Notes: generated by a model from the sequence alone, not told the origin. Shown: positions 45,687 to 54,856, numbered from the stretch's first letter. The stretch: DNA of 64,000 nt from Desulfobacteraceae bacterium (GCA_011389745.1 JAABTQ010000001.1:80497-144496); one strand, 5' to 3'. Numbers and translations are program-made.

Positions 45687-46913
45687 ATGGAGAAAAGTGT
45701 GAATAACAAACAAATAGAAGAATCAAATAAATTATTGGGCGATCAAACTGTAGAGATGCTTCTGAAAGTACATCAAGATGCTCTCTGGATACTGGAGAAT
45801 ATGGGTGTGGGCTGCAAACAGCCGGATATCCTGGAACTTTTTAAAAACTATGAAAAGGATGGATTGGCTGTTGTTTATGATAATCGCATCTATCTCATGG
45901 AGGATTTGGTAAAGCAGTGTCTTGAGAGTGTACCCGGCATAAAGGATTTTTTTGTTCCAAAAAGCTCCTTTTTTGTGGGTGGAACCGCACCCTACATTTA
46001 CGATGACAAAGCCGGCATCGGAGGCGTGATACCGACTCCGGATCATGTAAAAAAAATAGCTCAAATCGCCGAATCTAAAGATATTATTGCCGGAATGGGC
46101 CGCGGGGTAAAACTCAATGATGAATCCGTACAGATGGATATCATGGTAAAAAACTGTTCCAAACCGCTATATGTTGCAGTCACCAGCGACAAGTCATTGG
46201 CAAGGGCTTGTGAAATTTATGAATCCCGCAAAAACATCATGATTGTTTTCTGTCTGACACGCCCCCCGCTTGAGGTGAATGAAAATTTCTCAGAAGCGTT
46301 TTACAAAGTTGCAAAAGCAGGTCTTCCATTGTTTATTTCTGCCATGCCCATGGCAGGAATCAGCGCACCCTACTCCTATAACGGTGTGCTTGCCATGACC
46401 CATGCCGAGGTACTTTTCGGTATATGCGCAGCTCAATTGATCAATCCTGGAATCACCTGTATTCATGCGGGATTTCCTACAATTGCAGATCCAAGGATCG
46501 AATACAACCCAAACTACGGGCTTGTCAGCCATAATTTATTAAACATTCTGATGAGTCATCTCAATATGATTCTTGACTTGCCTACGTGCCAGAATGCGGG
46601 TGCAACCCATGAAGAACATCCGACACCGCGGGCTTATGCAGATGGAAAAATGGGACAGGCTTTGTGCATCAAATATGGTTTTCATATGATTCGGCATCCT
46701 TTTGCGTTTTTACGTTACCTGATCGACTTTTCCATAGAAAAACTGGAAAAATCATCGCAGATGGCTGTCAATGTCACACCCGAAGATACGCCCGATGTGG
46801 AAATGCCTGCTTATGATCCTCGCGCCATGGAGTCGATTCAGAGAACCGGTTTTGGAATGTACATGGACGATCCACTGACGACTGCGAATATCGGCAAAAT
46901 TTTTGTTGAATAG
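45687..46913 (+). CDS. MttB-family (non-pyrrolysine) methyltransferase, short form 1
   Basis: 408 residues of the trimethylamine-methyltransferase superfamily. Family segments: VGGTAPYIYDD near residue 92, ISAMPMAGISAPYSYNG, THAEVLFGICAAQLINPGIT and IHAGFPTIADP. No in-frame TAG (pyrrolysine) interrupts it. It should move a methyl group from a substrate to the corrinoid protein encoded downstream. It is about 70 residues shorter than typical MttB/MtgB. A GTG at 45699 with GGAG six to eight bases upstream is an equally good start. It pairs with the second short form (49586), which has the same motifs. Confidence 0.85.
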   Translation: MEKSVNNKQIEESNKLLGDQTVEMLLKVHQDALWILENMGVGCKQPDILELFKNYEKDGLAVVYDNRIYLMEDLVKQCLESVPGIKDFFVPKSSFFVGGTAPYIYDDKAGIGGVIPTPDHVKKIAQIAESKDIIAGMGRGVKLNDESVQMDIMVKNCSKPLYVAVTSDKSLARACEIYESRKNIMIVFCLTRPPLEVNENFSEAFYKVAKAGLPLFISAMPMAGISAPYSYNGVLAMTHAEVLFGICAAQLINPGITCIHAGFPTIADPRIEYNPNYGLVSHNLLNILMSHLNMILDLPTCQNAGATHEEHPTPRAYADGKMGQALCIKYGFHMIRHPFAFLRYLIDFSIEKLEKSSQMAVNVTPEDTPDVEMPAYDPRAMESIQRTGFGMYMDDPLTTANIGKIFVE

Positions 46914-47035
46914 CTCATCTGATCAAATTTGAAACCGTCACCTGACAAAAGTGCCGGTAAATATAATCAAACAGCCCGTTTCTTGCGCCTATTGCGAGGC
47001 GGCAATCTTAAAATACGAAACCAAAGGAGAAACAT

Positions 47036-48700
47036 ATGTGTGGTATAGCCGGATGTTTTGGCACCAAAGACGAAAAAACCATCAACAAAATGCTGGATGC
47101 CTTAGTGCATCGGGGACCCAATGACCGGGGTATACACAGTTTTGGAAACAAGGCTGTTTTTGGTCACACCCGACTGTCTATTGTAGACGTGGCCAAAGGC
47201 CATCAGCCCCTTCTTGCCGAAGATGGCCGATTGGGCCTCATTTGCAACGGTGAGATTTATAATTTCAGAAACATCCGAAAAGAGCTTAGGGACGATTATA
47301 ACTTTAAAACCCGTTCGGATTCGGAAGTTATTCTTCACAATTACAGAGAAAAAGGTCCCTCGTGTGTCGAAGATCTCGACGGCATGTTTGCCTTTGCTAT
47401 CTATGATGGAGATAATTACATGCTGGCACGGGACCCTATTGGTATCAAGCCTCTTTATTACGGTTACTACAGGGACAACATGTACTTCAGCTCCGAGCTG
47501 GGTGCAATGAGCTTTGCAGGTGTGGATGAAGTACACGAATTTCCGGCAGGGCATTACTACACGCCCAGAGAGGGATTTGTCGAGTATTACCGGGTTCCCG
47601 ACGTGGAAGACCATTTGCTCACCGATATCGATGAAGCCAAAGAGTTGATCAGAAAAACTTTTATCCAGGCTGTTAAAAAGCGCTTGCTGGCCGATCCTGA
47701 AGTTCCAGTGGGTTCTTTTTGCTCCGGAGGGCTCGACAGCAGTCTGGTGGCAGCCATTGCAGCCGATGACATTCCTAATTTGCATACCTTTGTGGTGGGA
47801 ATGAAAGATGAAAACGGCAATTTCAGCGATGATATCAAAGCTGCGAAAATCGCAGCAAAACATATCGGTTCCACTCATCATGAGCTGGTTTTTACTGAGC
47901 AGCAATACTATGACGCACTTCCTCAGGTTATCAACAAGCTGGAAACTTATGATCCATCACTGGTTCGTTGTGCGGTGCCTTGCTATTTCACATGCAAGCT
48001 GGCTGCGGATTATGTGACCGTGGTACTGACCGGTGAAGGAGCGGATGAAGTTTTTACCGGTTACCATTACATGAAACATTTTCCGGAAGATAAACTCAAC
48101 GAAGAAGCCAGGCGCTGTATCGGAAATCTTCACAATATCAATCTTCAGCGGGCAGACCGCATGGGAATGCTTTTCAGCCTCGAACTGAGGGTACCTTTTC
48201 TGGACGTCGATATGATCGAATTGGGAATGAAAATACCGCCGGAACTTAAAATCCGTGAACACCGGGGCGCTCGTATCGAAAAATGGATCCTGAGAAAAGC
48301 TTTTGAAGGTACGGGTTATCTTCCGGATGAAATCCTGTGGCGTTATAAGGTCCAGTATACACAGGGTGCCGGATGTGAAAGTCTTGGTGAAGAAATGGCC
48401 GAAAAAATGATGACCGATGATGAATACCATCAAATTAAAGAACAAAATCCCAAGGCCGTGATCAACAGTAAGGAAGCTGCCTATTACTTTAAAATTTTCA
48501 AACAGTATCATCCCCAGGAATCGATCTTAGGATCCATCGGCATCTGGACCGGATTCGATTTTGCCGAGGAAAGAGAAAGGGTTTCCGGCACTGTAGATGG
48601 TGATTTAAAGCATAATCATGCAGAAGAAAATTCGAAGGAAGCCGGCAACTTCGAGATGGAAGAATTGGCTGATGAAGGCACAGAGGCTTCCGCAGCATAA
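47036..48700 (+). CDS. asnB: Asparagine synthase (glutamine-hydrolysing)
   Basis: 554 residues, like E. coli AsnB. Cys2 (MCGIAGCFG) is the glutaminase nucleophile. RLSIVDVAKGHQPLL, NGEIYNF and the ATP-pyrophosphatase loop SGGLDSS (230-236) are intact. It normally makes asparagine from aspartate, glutamine and ATP. AAAGGAG lies six bases before the start. Its place inside a methyltransferase operon (122 bp after the first MttB gene and 20 bp before a hydrolase) is unusual. It may amidate a carboxyl group of the pathway substrate, or simply be the cell's AsnB captured by the operon. The C-terminal 40 residues are an acidic tail. Confidence 0.92.
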   Translation: MCGIAGCFGTKDEKTINKMLDALVHRGPNDRGIHSFGNKAVFGHTRLSIVDVAKGHQPLLAEDGRLGLICNGEIYNFRNIRKELRDDYNFKTRSDSEVILHNYREKGPSCVEDLDGMFAFAIYDGDNYMLARDPIGIKPLYYGYYRDNMYFSSELGAMSFAGVDEVHEFPAGHYYTPREGFVEYYRVPDVEDHLLTDIDEAKELIRKTFIQAVKKRLLADPEVPVGSFCSGGLDSSLVAAIAADDIPNLHTFVVGMKDENGNFSDDIKAAKIAAKHIGSTHHELVFTEQQYYDALPQVINKLETYDPSLVRCAVPCYFTCKLAADYVTVVLTGEGADEVFTGYHYMKHFPEDKLNEEARRCIGNLHNINLQRADRMGMLFSLELRVPFLDVDMIELGMKIPPELKIREHRGARIEKWILRKAFEGTGYLPDEILWRYKVQYTQGAGCESLGEEMAEKMMTDDEYHQIKEQNPKAVINSKEAAYYFKIFKQYHPQESILGSIGIWTGFDFAEERERVSGTVDGDLKHNHAEENSKEAGNFEMEELADEGTEASAA

Positions 48701-48720
48701 TTCGTGAAGGACGAACGGGA

Positions 48721-49572
48721 ATGGAAATCACAATACTGGGCTCTGGGGGATGCATGGTCATCCCCAAGCCCTGCTGCGATTGCCCGGTCTGTGTCGAAGC
48801 CCGGCAAAGAGGTGTTCCCTATGAACGAACAGGTCCAAGTGCATTTATTCACGATGAAAACCTGCTGATCGACACTCCGGCGGAGATTGCATTACAGCTC
48901 AACCGATGCAAAATCATGCACGTGGATTATCTGATATTCTCGCATCTGGATCCCGATCATATCGAGGGTATCAGGGTTGTGGAACAAATCGCCCTTGATT
49001 TTCGCACCTGGAAGGCTTACCCGGAAAAGAAAATCCAGCTGATTCTTCCGGAATACCTTTACAATCGGCTGAAAAAAATCCGATCCGCTTACGGCCCGCT
49101 GCTTGAATACTATGAAACACAAGGGTTTATTGAAACAACATTTTTTAAAACCCATATAAAAGTCGGTGACACTGATATCACCGGCATTGGGGTGGACAGG
49201 GGTACGCAAATTGCCTTTATATACGTGATTGAAAAACAGGGAATAAGGATTGTTTATGCCCCCTGCGATATCAAGCCATTTCCCGAAAACCGCCCTGAGA
49301 TTGCTGATGCCGACCTTTTGGTTATCCAGCCAGGGATTTTTGAAACTGGTCTGAAACACGGGTTTGCTTATCCAAAGCATCACATTTCCAGAACCACCCT
49401 GTATACATTTGAAGAAACTCTGGAATTATCACGCAGAATCGGTGCAAAGCGTGTGCTTTTTATTCATCTGGAGGAATACTGGAACCGAAGTCATGACGAA
49501 TACCTGAACATCACAAATGATATCGATGGAATCGATTTTGCCCACGACGGATATCACGCCCATATCAAATAA
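48721..49572 (+). CDS. PhnP-like MBL-fold metallo-hydrolase
   Basis: 283 residues. ITILGSGG starts the fold, and Cys18, Cys19, Cys21 and Cys24 match the zinc-binding cysteine cluster of PhnP-like cyclic phosphodiesterases. The metal motif reads SHLDPDH (H75, D77, D79, H80): the second His of HxHxDH is Asp. Later ligands VDRGTQ, APCDIKP and HLEEYW are plausible. PhnP cleaves phosphoribosyl 1,2-cyclic phosphate, but no phn gene is near. The operon position, 20 bp after asnB and 13 bp before MttB form 2, suggests a substrate-specific hydrolysis step. Confidence 0.8.
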   Translation: MEITILGSGGCMVIPKPCCDCPVCVEARQRGVPYERTGPSAFIHDENLLIDTPAEIALQLNRCKIMHVDYLIFSHLDPDHIEGIRVVEQIALDFRTWKAYPEKKIQLILPEYLYNRLKKIRSAYGPLLEYYETQGFIETTFFKTHIKVGDTDITGIGVDRGTQIAFIYVIEKQGIRIVYAPCDIKPFPENRPEIADADLLVIQPGIFETGLKHGFAYPKHHISRTTLYTFEETLELSRRIGAKRVLFIHLEEYWNRSHDEYLNITNDIDGIDFAHDGYHAHIK

Positions 49573-49585
49573 GAGGAAATATATC

Positions 49586-50824
49586 ATGTATGACATTAAA
49601 ACAGAATCCGTCGATATGGAGAAAACCAAAATGAATGAGAGAAATAAAGACCTTGATAATATAGACCTTCTTGACCTGATTCATAAGGATGCCCTTCGGG
49701 TGCTGGAAGAAGTCGGAGTTCGCGTTGAATCACAACGTGTCCGACAAATTTTTGAAGATACCGGAATGGCGGCTTACGATGAGGAAACCAGACATCTGCA
49801 TATTCTTTCACCATTAATCGAACAGACACTTTCAACCGCACCTAAGCGCGATCAATACTGGATTCCGGAAAATTCATTCGGCATAGGCGGAACCGCTCCT
49901 TTTGTATACGACGATACGACCCGCGACTTGATACCACCTACGTTTGAACATCTGAAAAAAATCGCCACCATTGCCAATGAAGCCGATGTGGTGAACTTCA
50001 TGGCAAGGGGCGTACTTCTTAAAGGTGAAGAAGTCAAAGTCCTGGATACTATCATCGAGCACTGTGACAAACCAATATATGCCGCTGTTATTACCGAAAA
50101 AGGTATTGCGAGGGCCAAAGAGATTGTTAATACCCGCGGAAAACTGACCATTCAATTTTCCATTATCAACAGTCCGTTAAACCTGATCAACAGTATGATG
50201 GATTCATTTTTTTCATGCGTGGAAAACAAGATTCCCATTTATGTCTCCACCATGCCCATGGCGGGACTTTCGGCCCCTTATTCCATGTCCGGCCTCCTGA
50301 CGCTGACCCATGCTGAAGGGCTGTTCGGCGTTGCTCTTACCCAGCTCATCAATCCTGGTGTGACGGTCGTACACGCAGGATTGCCGTCCATTGCCAACAT
50401 CCAGAAAAACTATTCGGTGGACCTGGCAATGGTATCCCACAATGTGGCCAATTTACTTCAGGATAAAATAAACCGAAAACTTGGCCTTCCATCAATCCAG
50501 ACCGCTTGCACCACAAGCCAGGATCATCCCAATCAACGAGCCGAGCAGGATGCCGTCAATGGATTTTCAATAATGAAAAAGTACGGGTTTCACCATATGC
50601 GCCATTGCTTTGGTTTTTTGCGGGAACTGATTTCATTTTCCATCGCCAAGCTGGAAAGACATATCGATCTTTGCCGTGAAACAACACCTGACCAGGCTCC
50701 GGAATTTACCTTAGAACCTTATGATACCGAAGGCTTTGATTGTATTGCACGAAACAGCAGCAACCCCAACTATATGAGAGATGATCATACCCTGAGAAAT
50801 ACGGGAAAAGCTTTTACGGAATAA
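49586..50824 (+). CDS. MttB-family (non-pyrrolysine) methyltransferase, short form 2
   Basis: 412 residues from the ATG at 49586 (AGAGGA eight bases upstream; the frame extends to 49517 without a better site). It matches form 1 segment for segment: GGTAPFVYDD, STMPMAGLSAPYSMSG, THAEGLFGVALTQLINPGVT and VHAGLPSIANI. There is no in-frame TAG. Like form 1 it lacks the first ~70 residues of classic MttB, but each starts with a similar helical segment. The two may be paralogous subunits or act on different substrates. It precedes the corrinoid gene by 41 bp. Confidence 0.85.
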   Translation: MYDIKTESVDMEKTKMNERNKDLDNIDLLDLIHKDALRVLEEVGVRVESQRVRQIFEDTGMAAYDEETRHLHILSPLIEQTLSTAPKRDQYWIPENSFGIGGTAPFVYDDTTRDLIPPTFEHLKKIATIANEADVVNFMARGVLLKGEEVKVLDTIIEHCDKPIYAAVITEKGIARAKEIVNTRGKLTIQFSIINSPLNLINSMMDSFFSCVENKIPIYVSTMPMAGLSAPYSMSGLLTLTHAEGLFGVALTQLINPGVTVVHAGLPSIANIQKNYSVDLAMVSHNVANLLQDKINRKLGLPSIQTACTTSQDHPNQRAEQDAVNGFSIMKKYGFHHMRHCFGFLRELISFSIAKLERHIDLCRETTPDQAPEFTLEPYDTEGFDCIARNSSNPNYMRDDHTLRNTGKAFTE

Positions 50825-50865
50825 ATATTACTATACTACTTGTTGATAAAAAGGAGAAAATAACC

Positions 50866-51501
50866 ATGGCAAATCTTCAGGATCTTACCGAAGCAGTGAT
50901 AAAAGGAGATGAAGATAAAATTAAACTGACAATTCTGGAACTTTTAAATGCGGGCACTCCCGCCAAGGAAATCATGGATGACGGCTTGATCGCCGGCATG
51001 AACATTGTCGGTGGAAAAATGGAAACCGAGGAAATGTTTATCCCTGAAGTTTTAATGTCCGCAAAGGCCATGAGTGCCGGTGTGGAAATATTAAAACCTC
51101 AGCTGACCGATGAAGAAAACGCCGCTTCAGGAACAATGATCCTTGGAACAGTTCAGGGCGATCTGCATGACATAGGTAAAAACCTGGTGAAAATGCTTAT
51201 GGAAGGAGCCGGTTTTTCAGTGATTGACTTGGGTACGGATGTTCCGCCTGCGGCTTTTGTGGATGCAATAAAAGAACATAATGCCGATATCGTAGCAATG
51301 TCCGCCCTTTTAACCACCACCATGCCCAAAATGAAAGAAACCATGGAGGCTATGGAAAATGCCGGCATACGCGATCAGGTTAAAGTGCTTGTGGGCGGTG
51401 CTCCGGTCACTGAAAATTATGCCGATGAAATAGGCGCCGACGGATATGGCTACGATGCAGGATCTGCTGTCAGAATTGCTAAAGAATATATGACTAATTA
51501 A
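50866..51501 (+). CDS. Methyltransferase corrinoid protein (MttC/MtbC-like)
   Basis: 211 residues. The N-terminal helical cap (EAVIKGDEDKIKLTILELLN) is followed by the B12 domain with the base-off motif D99-L-H101-D-I-G104 (VQGDLHDIGKN). The SALLTTTMPKMKETM loop and VGGAPV strand complete the domain. The cobalt-bound methyl group is passed from the MttB protein to a second methyltransferase. Only one corrinoid protein serves three MttB-type proteins. AAGGAG precedes the start. The activating RamA ATPase and the corrinoid:tetrahydrofolate methyltransferase are not in the window. Confidence 0.95.
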   Translation: MANLQDLTEAVIKGDEDKIKLTILELLNAGTPAKEIMDDGLIAGMNIVGGKMETEEMFIPEVLMSAKAMSAGVEILKPQLTDEENAASGTMILGTVQGDLHDIGKNLVKMLMEGAGFSVIDLGTDVPPAAFVDAIKEHNADIVAMSALLTTTMPKMKETMEAMENAGIRDQVKVLVGGAPVTENYADEIGADGYGYDAGSAVRIAKEYMTN

Positions 51502-51525
51502 TAAAATTAAGGAAGGAAACCCTAT

Positions 51526-52974
51526 ATGACAACCATCTGCAGCAATCAACAGGCATTGAACAGCCCGTTGGCAAAAAAGCTTTCCGAGGACCAATGCCGC
51601 AAACTCTACTGGGCATGTCTCGAAATTCTGGAGCGAACCGGAGTCCAGTTATTTGAACAGGAAGCCGTCGACTTGCTGAAAAAAGCCGGTGCACACATCT
51701 CGGACGGAAATCGTGTCCGGATACCGGCAGGCCTGGTGGAAAAGGCCTTTGCTACGGCACCCAAAAAGATTACCCTTTGTGATCGAAACGGAAAACGGGT
51801 GATACAGGCAGGAGGGCACCAGAGCTATTTCGGAACCGGTTCAGATTGTCTGAACATTTTGGATCATCGTACCGGCGAACGCCGACAGGCTGTCTTGAAA
51901 GACATTGAAGAAGGCATGAAATTGTGCGACGCATTGGAACATATTGACTTTGTCATGAGCATGTTTCTTCCATCAGATGTCCCTCAAGAGACCCTGGACC
52001 GCTATGAAATGGAGGCCATGCTCAACTATACGACCAAACCGATCATTTATGTGACCACGGAGTTTTCAGGTTGCATGGATGCCGTCAAAATGGCTGAAAT
52101 CGTTGCCGGAGGACCGGATGCCTTGGCGCAAAATCCTGTTGCCGCCTGCTATATCAATGTTACAACCGGACTTCGCCACAATAAAGAGGCCCTTCAAAAG
52201 CTTTTGTACCTTTCTGAAAAAGGGCTTCCTTTTACCTATATTCCTTCAGCGCAGGGTGGTGTAACAGCACCCATTACCATTGCATCCACCATGGCCGTCA
52301 ATAATGCGGGCGTACTTGCCGGGCTGGTCATATCCCAGTTGAAACGTGAAGGTGCTCCTTTTATCATGCCCGGGTGGGGCGGCAATATGCTTGACATGCG
52401 CACCACAATTCAGCCCTATGCTGATCCTGAAAAACGGGGACAGGCAATCGATTTCGCCCACTTTCTGGGAATTCCCACTTTTGGTCTGGCAGGTTGCAGC
52501 GAATCCAAACTGGTGGATGAGCAAGCTGCGGCCGAAGCTGCGCTTACCCTTTTTACCGATGCCATATTCGGCGGCAACTTTGTCCATGATGTCGGATACC
52601 TGGAATCCGGCCTTTGCGGCTCTTTACCACAGTTGGCCATTTGTAATGAAATTTTAAGCTGGCTGGATGCTTTCATGAAAGGTATTGAAATTTCCGATGA
52701 AACCCTGTGTCTCGATTTAATTGATGAAATCGGCCCCGAGGGCCAATACCTTGATTGCCGGCACACTCTGGACCATTTCCGGGAACGCTGGTATCCGAAT
52801 CTGTTTGATCGCTCCAGCTACGACGGATGGCAGGCCAAAGGGGGAAAATCTTTAGGGGAAAGAGCCGTAGAAGACGTCGATCGCATCCTTCAGGAACATA
52901 AACCGGAACCTCTTCCAAAAGACATTGCCAAGGCAGTACACAAAGTCACGGAAGACGCTGAAAGTAAAATCTGA
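51526..52974 (+). CDS. MttB-family (non-pyrrolysine) methyltransferase, full-length form
   Basis: 482 residues, the usual length of MttB/MtgB. FGTGSDCLNILDHRTGERRQ, PSAQGGVTAPITIASTMAVN and GGNFVHDVGYLESGL are family landmarks. There is no in-frame TAG, so it belongs with pyrrolysine-free members such as glycine-betaine, carnitine or proline-betaine methyltransferases. It lies 24 bp after the corrinoid gene and ends the operon before a strong terminator. It is probably the primary substrate methyltransferase; the short forms are accessory or act on related compounds. The substrate is unknown. Confidence 0.9.
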   Translation: MTTICSNQQALNSPLAKKLSEDQCRKLYWACLEILERTGVQLFEQEAVDLLKKAGAHISDGNRVRIPAGLVEKAFATAPKKITLCDRNGKRVIQAGGHQSYFGTGSDCLNILDHRTGERRQAVLKDIEEGMKLCDALEHIDFVMSMFLPSDVPQETLDRYEMEAMLNYTTKPIIYVTTEFSGCMDAVKMAEIVAGGPDALAQNPVAACYINVTTGLRHNKEALQKLLYLSEKGLPFTYIPSAQGGVTAPITIASTMAVNNAGVLAGLVISQLKREGAPFIMPGWGGNMLDMRTTIQPYADPEKRGQAIDFAHFLGIPTFGLAGCSESKLVDEQAAAEAALTLFTDAIFGGNFVHDVGYLESGLCGSLPQLAICNEILSWLDAFMKGIEISDETLCLDLIDEIGPEGQYLDCRHTLDHFRERWYPNLFDRSSYDGWQAKGGKSLGERAVEDVDRILQEHKPEPLPKDIAKAVHKVTEDAESKI

Positions 52975-53007
52975 TACAGCCCCTAAAAACTCATTTTATT
53001 CTCACTC

Positions 53008-53050
53008 AAAGCGCCGGATTTTCATATCATCATGAAAATCCGGCGCTTTT
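53008..53050 (+). terminator. Strong intrinsic terminator of the methyltransferase operon
   Basis: AAAGCGCCGGATTTTCAT pairs perfectly with ATGAAAATCCGGCGCTTT around the loop atcatc, followed by T-run. It lies 33 bp after the third MttB stop and closes the operon. Confidence 0.95.
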
Positions 53051-53264
53051 TACTGTTTAACAGTATGACAAAAAAACTTTGCCGAAATGGAATCACTCAA
53101 TCTGGTATTCACAAAAATAATACAGTGAAAACTTGGATAAAATACACTCTATTCCTGATTTTATTTTCGGGCTTATGACTTATTTTAGTTCCATAAGAAA
53201 TATAAATTAATTGGTTATCGAGGATTTAACAACTCTCACCCAAAAAAAAGGAGAAATTTTAATC

Positions 53265-53576
53265 ATGTCTATGCCAAAAGATGAAATTCAAAGTGAAATG
53301 ATCAATGCATGGAGAACCTATTTGAATTCCCTTCAGACCGCCATGGATAAAATGGATAAAGATATCAAGGAAGCCTCTGAGATGGCCGGTGTATGCACCA
53401 ACGAGTGGTGTGAGGCCACCGAGCATTATATTGATGAACTATCCAATTCCCTGTTTTCCATTAGCGAGCCTCGCTGGTCTGATCCGGTGGACTCGAAAAA
53501 GCTGAAGGAACTCAAAAAAAGAGTTTATGACCTGTATGCGAACTACAAAAGCGTATACCAATCGATTAACACTTGA
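53265..53576 (+). CDS. Small hypothetical helical protein
   Basis: 103 residues from the ATG at 53265, with AAGGAG about 12 bases upstream; ATG 53271 is an alternative. It is helical and acidic, with a CTNEWC cysteine pair near residue 42. AWRTYLNSLQTAMDKMDKDI looks like an amphipathic coiled coil. I recognise no family. It lies beyond the operon terminator, so it is probably expressed separately; a link to the methyltransferase cluster is possible but unsupported. Confidence 0.55.
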   Translation: MSMPKDEIQSEMINAWRTYLNSLQTAMDKMDKDIKEASEMAGVCTNEWCEATEHYIDELSNSLFSISEPRWSDPVDSKKLKELKKRVYDLYANYKSVYQSINT

Positions 53577-53712
53577 GGCAGTCTTAATTTCTCCCATCAA
53601 TATCAGGAGGAAGAGGACAATTTTCGAACCCTGAAGCACTTAAAACATGATGGTTGAAACCGATTTTCCTCGCATCCAAACCAATCTAACCATTCCATTG
53701 CGGAGGTAAAGC

Positions 53713-54111
53713 ATGCTGTATATCGGACATTTTTCTTTTGACGAGATCAGTGAAAATTCGGAACGACACCATGGATACTTTACTTGTATGGTTGACACGG
53801 ATAACGTGGATATGTCCGTTGAATTATTCCAGTCTCTTATTAAGAAGATGAAAGTGGAAAACAGCAGCTTTACGGATATTGCCGCGGTTTACGTCGAAGA
53901 TATTTTCGAGATTCGAAAAGTTCCGAAAACCGCGACAATTCTCCGCATGCAGTCATCAGCCGGAGAATTTCCAAAATCAGTGAGCCGGACCCTGCCGTTA
54001 ATAGAAACCGAAGAAATTACCGCTTACGGGTGGGCACCTGATGTTCGCAAAATCCAAGCCGCGGAAAAAGACAAGGTTATGGAAATGGAACCTTTCTTGA
54101 GTTTCACATGA
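53713..54111 (+). CDS. Hypothetical protein
   Basis: 132 residues beginning MLYIGHFSFDEISENSERHH, mixed alpha/beta, ending in an acidic helix and EPFLSFT. GGAGG lies five bases before the ATG, a good ribosome site. No signal peptide, membrane helix or known motif is visible. It shares orientation with the 53265 gene 136 bp earlier. A function cannot be given. Confidence 0.55.
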   Translation: MLYIGHFSFDEISENSERHHGYFTCMVDTDNVDMSVELFQSLIKKMKVENSSFTDIAAVYVEDIFEIRKVPKTATILRMQSSAGEFPKSVSRTLPLIETEEITAYGWAPDVRKIQAAEKDKVMEMEPFLSFT

Positions 54112-54165
54112 TTTAACAGGTATAGCCTTCCCTTTGCTCGCCTTAATTTCCGATAACTATCATCC

Positions 54166-54360
54166 TTGAAAAATTTATTCGATACATATAAGATTGCCGC
54201 ATTCGAATGGCTGAGTAAACATTACCAGAACAATGATCCTCGTATAACAATCATCAGAAAAATCAATGTGAGAGAAGATCAATTTCCCGATTGGAAATCA
54301 CCCACGACCCAGCGGGGTAAGCATTATTATGAACAAAAATTATATAAATTTAATCAATAA
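54166..54360 (+). CDS. Possible short hypothetical protein
   Basis: 64 codons from a TTG, reading KNLFDTYKIAAFEWLSKHYQ and ending KHYYEQKLYKFNQ. There is no clear ribosome site, and it overlaps the next gene by 32 bp in another frame. It has a reasonable protein composition but could be a chance frame or a remnant. Confidence 0.3.
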   Translation: MKNLFDTYKIAAFEWLSKHYQNNDPRITIIRKINVREDQFPDWKSPTTQRGKHYYEQKLYKFNQ

Positions 54361-54856
54361 AGAAATTACCATAAAAATATATGTAATCATATTCGCATCA
54401 CTAATGATTTCTTTATTATTTATAATTATTATTCTTAATGTAAATAGTTTATATAAACATAAAAATAAGGAAAAAAGCTTGATCAATAAAATTACTGATC
54501 TTGAAAAGAAAAACGGAATTTCCGCAACAACAATTAACCAATTAAGCAGAAAAATTGCTGATTTTGACCAGGTATTACAATCTGTTCCACCTTCCCCTGA
54601 TATAACAACAAACAATATTGACGATCTGTTAAGCCATTTAAAAACAGATTTGAAAGAACGAAAAGATCTAATACCATATAAGGGAGTTCTGGGTGGCACA
54701 ATGGGGTTTTATGATGATAAAAGTATCCATATTCTAAACTACAAGTGGGTTTATGCACATTTTGAAGACGGACATATTGGCGGAGAAATGTTGTTGGAAT
54801 ATGACATATCAGAGGATGGAAAAATTAATTGGAAAGTTATTGCTTCTTTTCAATAA
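54329..54856 (+). CDS. Membrane-anchored hypothetical protein
   Basis: 175 residues. One transmembrane helix (about residues 18-38, rich in Ile) precedes a coiled coil (LINKITDLEKK...) and a small beta-rich domain with GGTMGFYDDKSIHILNYKWV. It is probably anchored in the inner membrane with the domain outside. The codon use is much more AT-rich than its neighbours, which suggests recent acquisition. GGGGTAAG lies 11 bases before the ATG. No family is recognised. Confidence 0.5.
   Translation: MNKNYINLINKEITIKIYVIIFASLMISLLFIIIILNVNSLYKHKNKEKSLINKITDLEKKNGISATTINQLSRKIADFDQVLQSVPPSPDITTNNIDDLLSHLKTDLKERKDLIPYKGVLGGTMGFYDDKSIHILNYKWVYAHFEDGHIGGEMLLEYDISEDGKINWKVIASFQ

Noticed and set aside
47102-47905. 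267-codon frame opposite asnB
   Set aside because: Antisense shadow of a well-conserved gene; no ribosome site or recognisable protein pattern.
45687-52974. Pyrrolysine-dependent MttB
   Set aside because: None of the three MttB-family frames has an in-frame TAG, so pyrrolysine is not involved.
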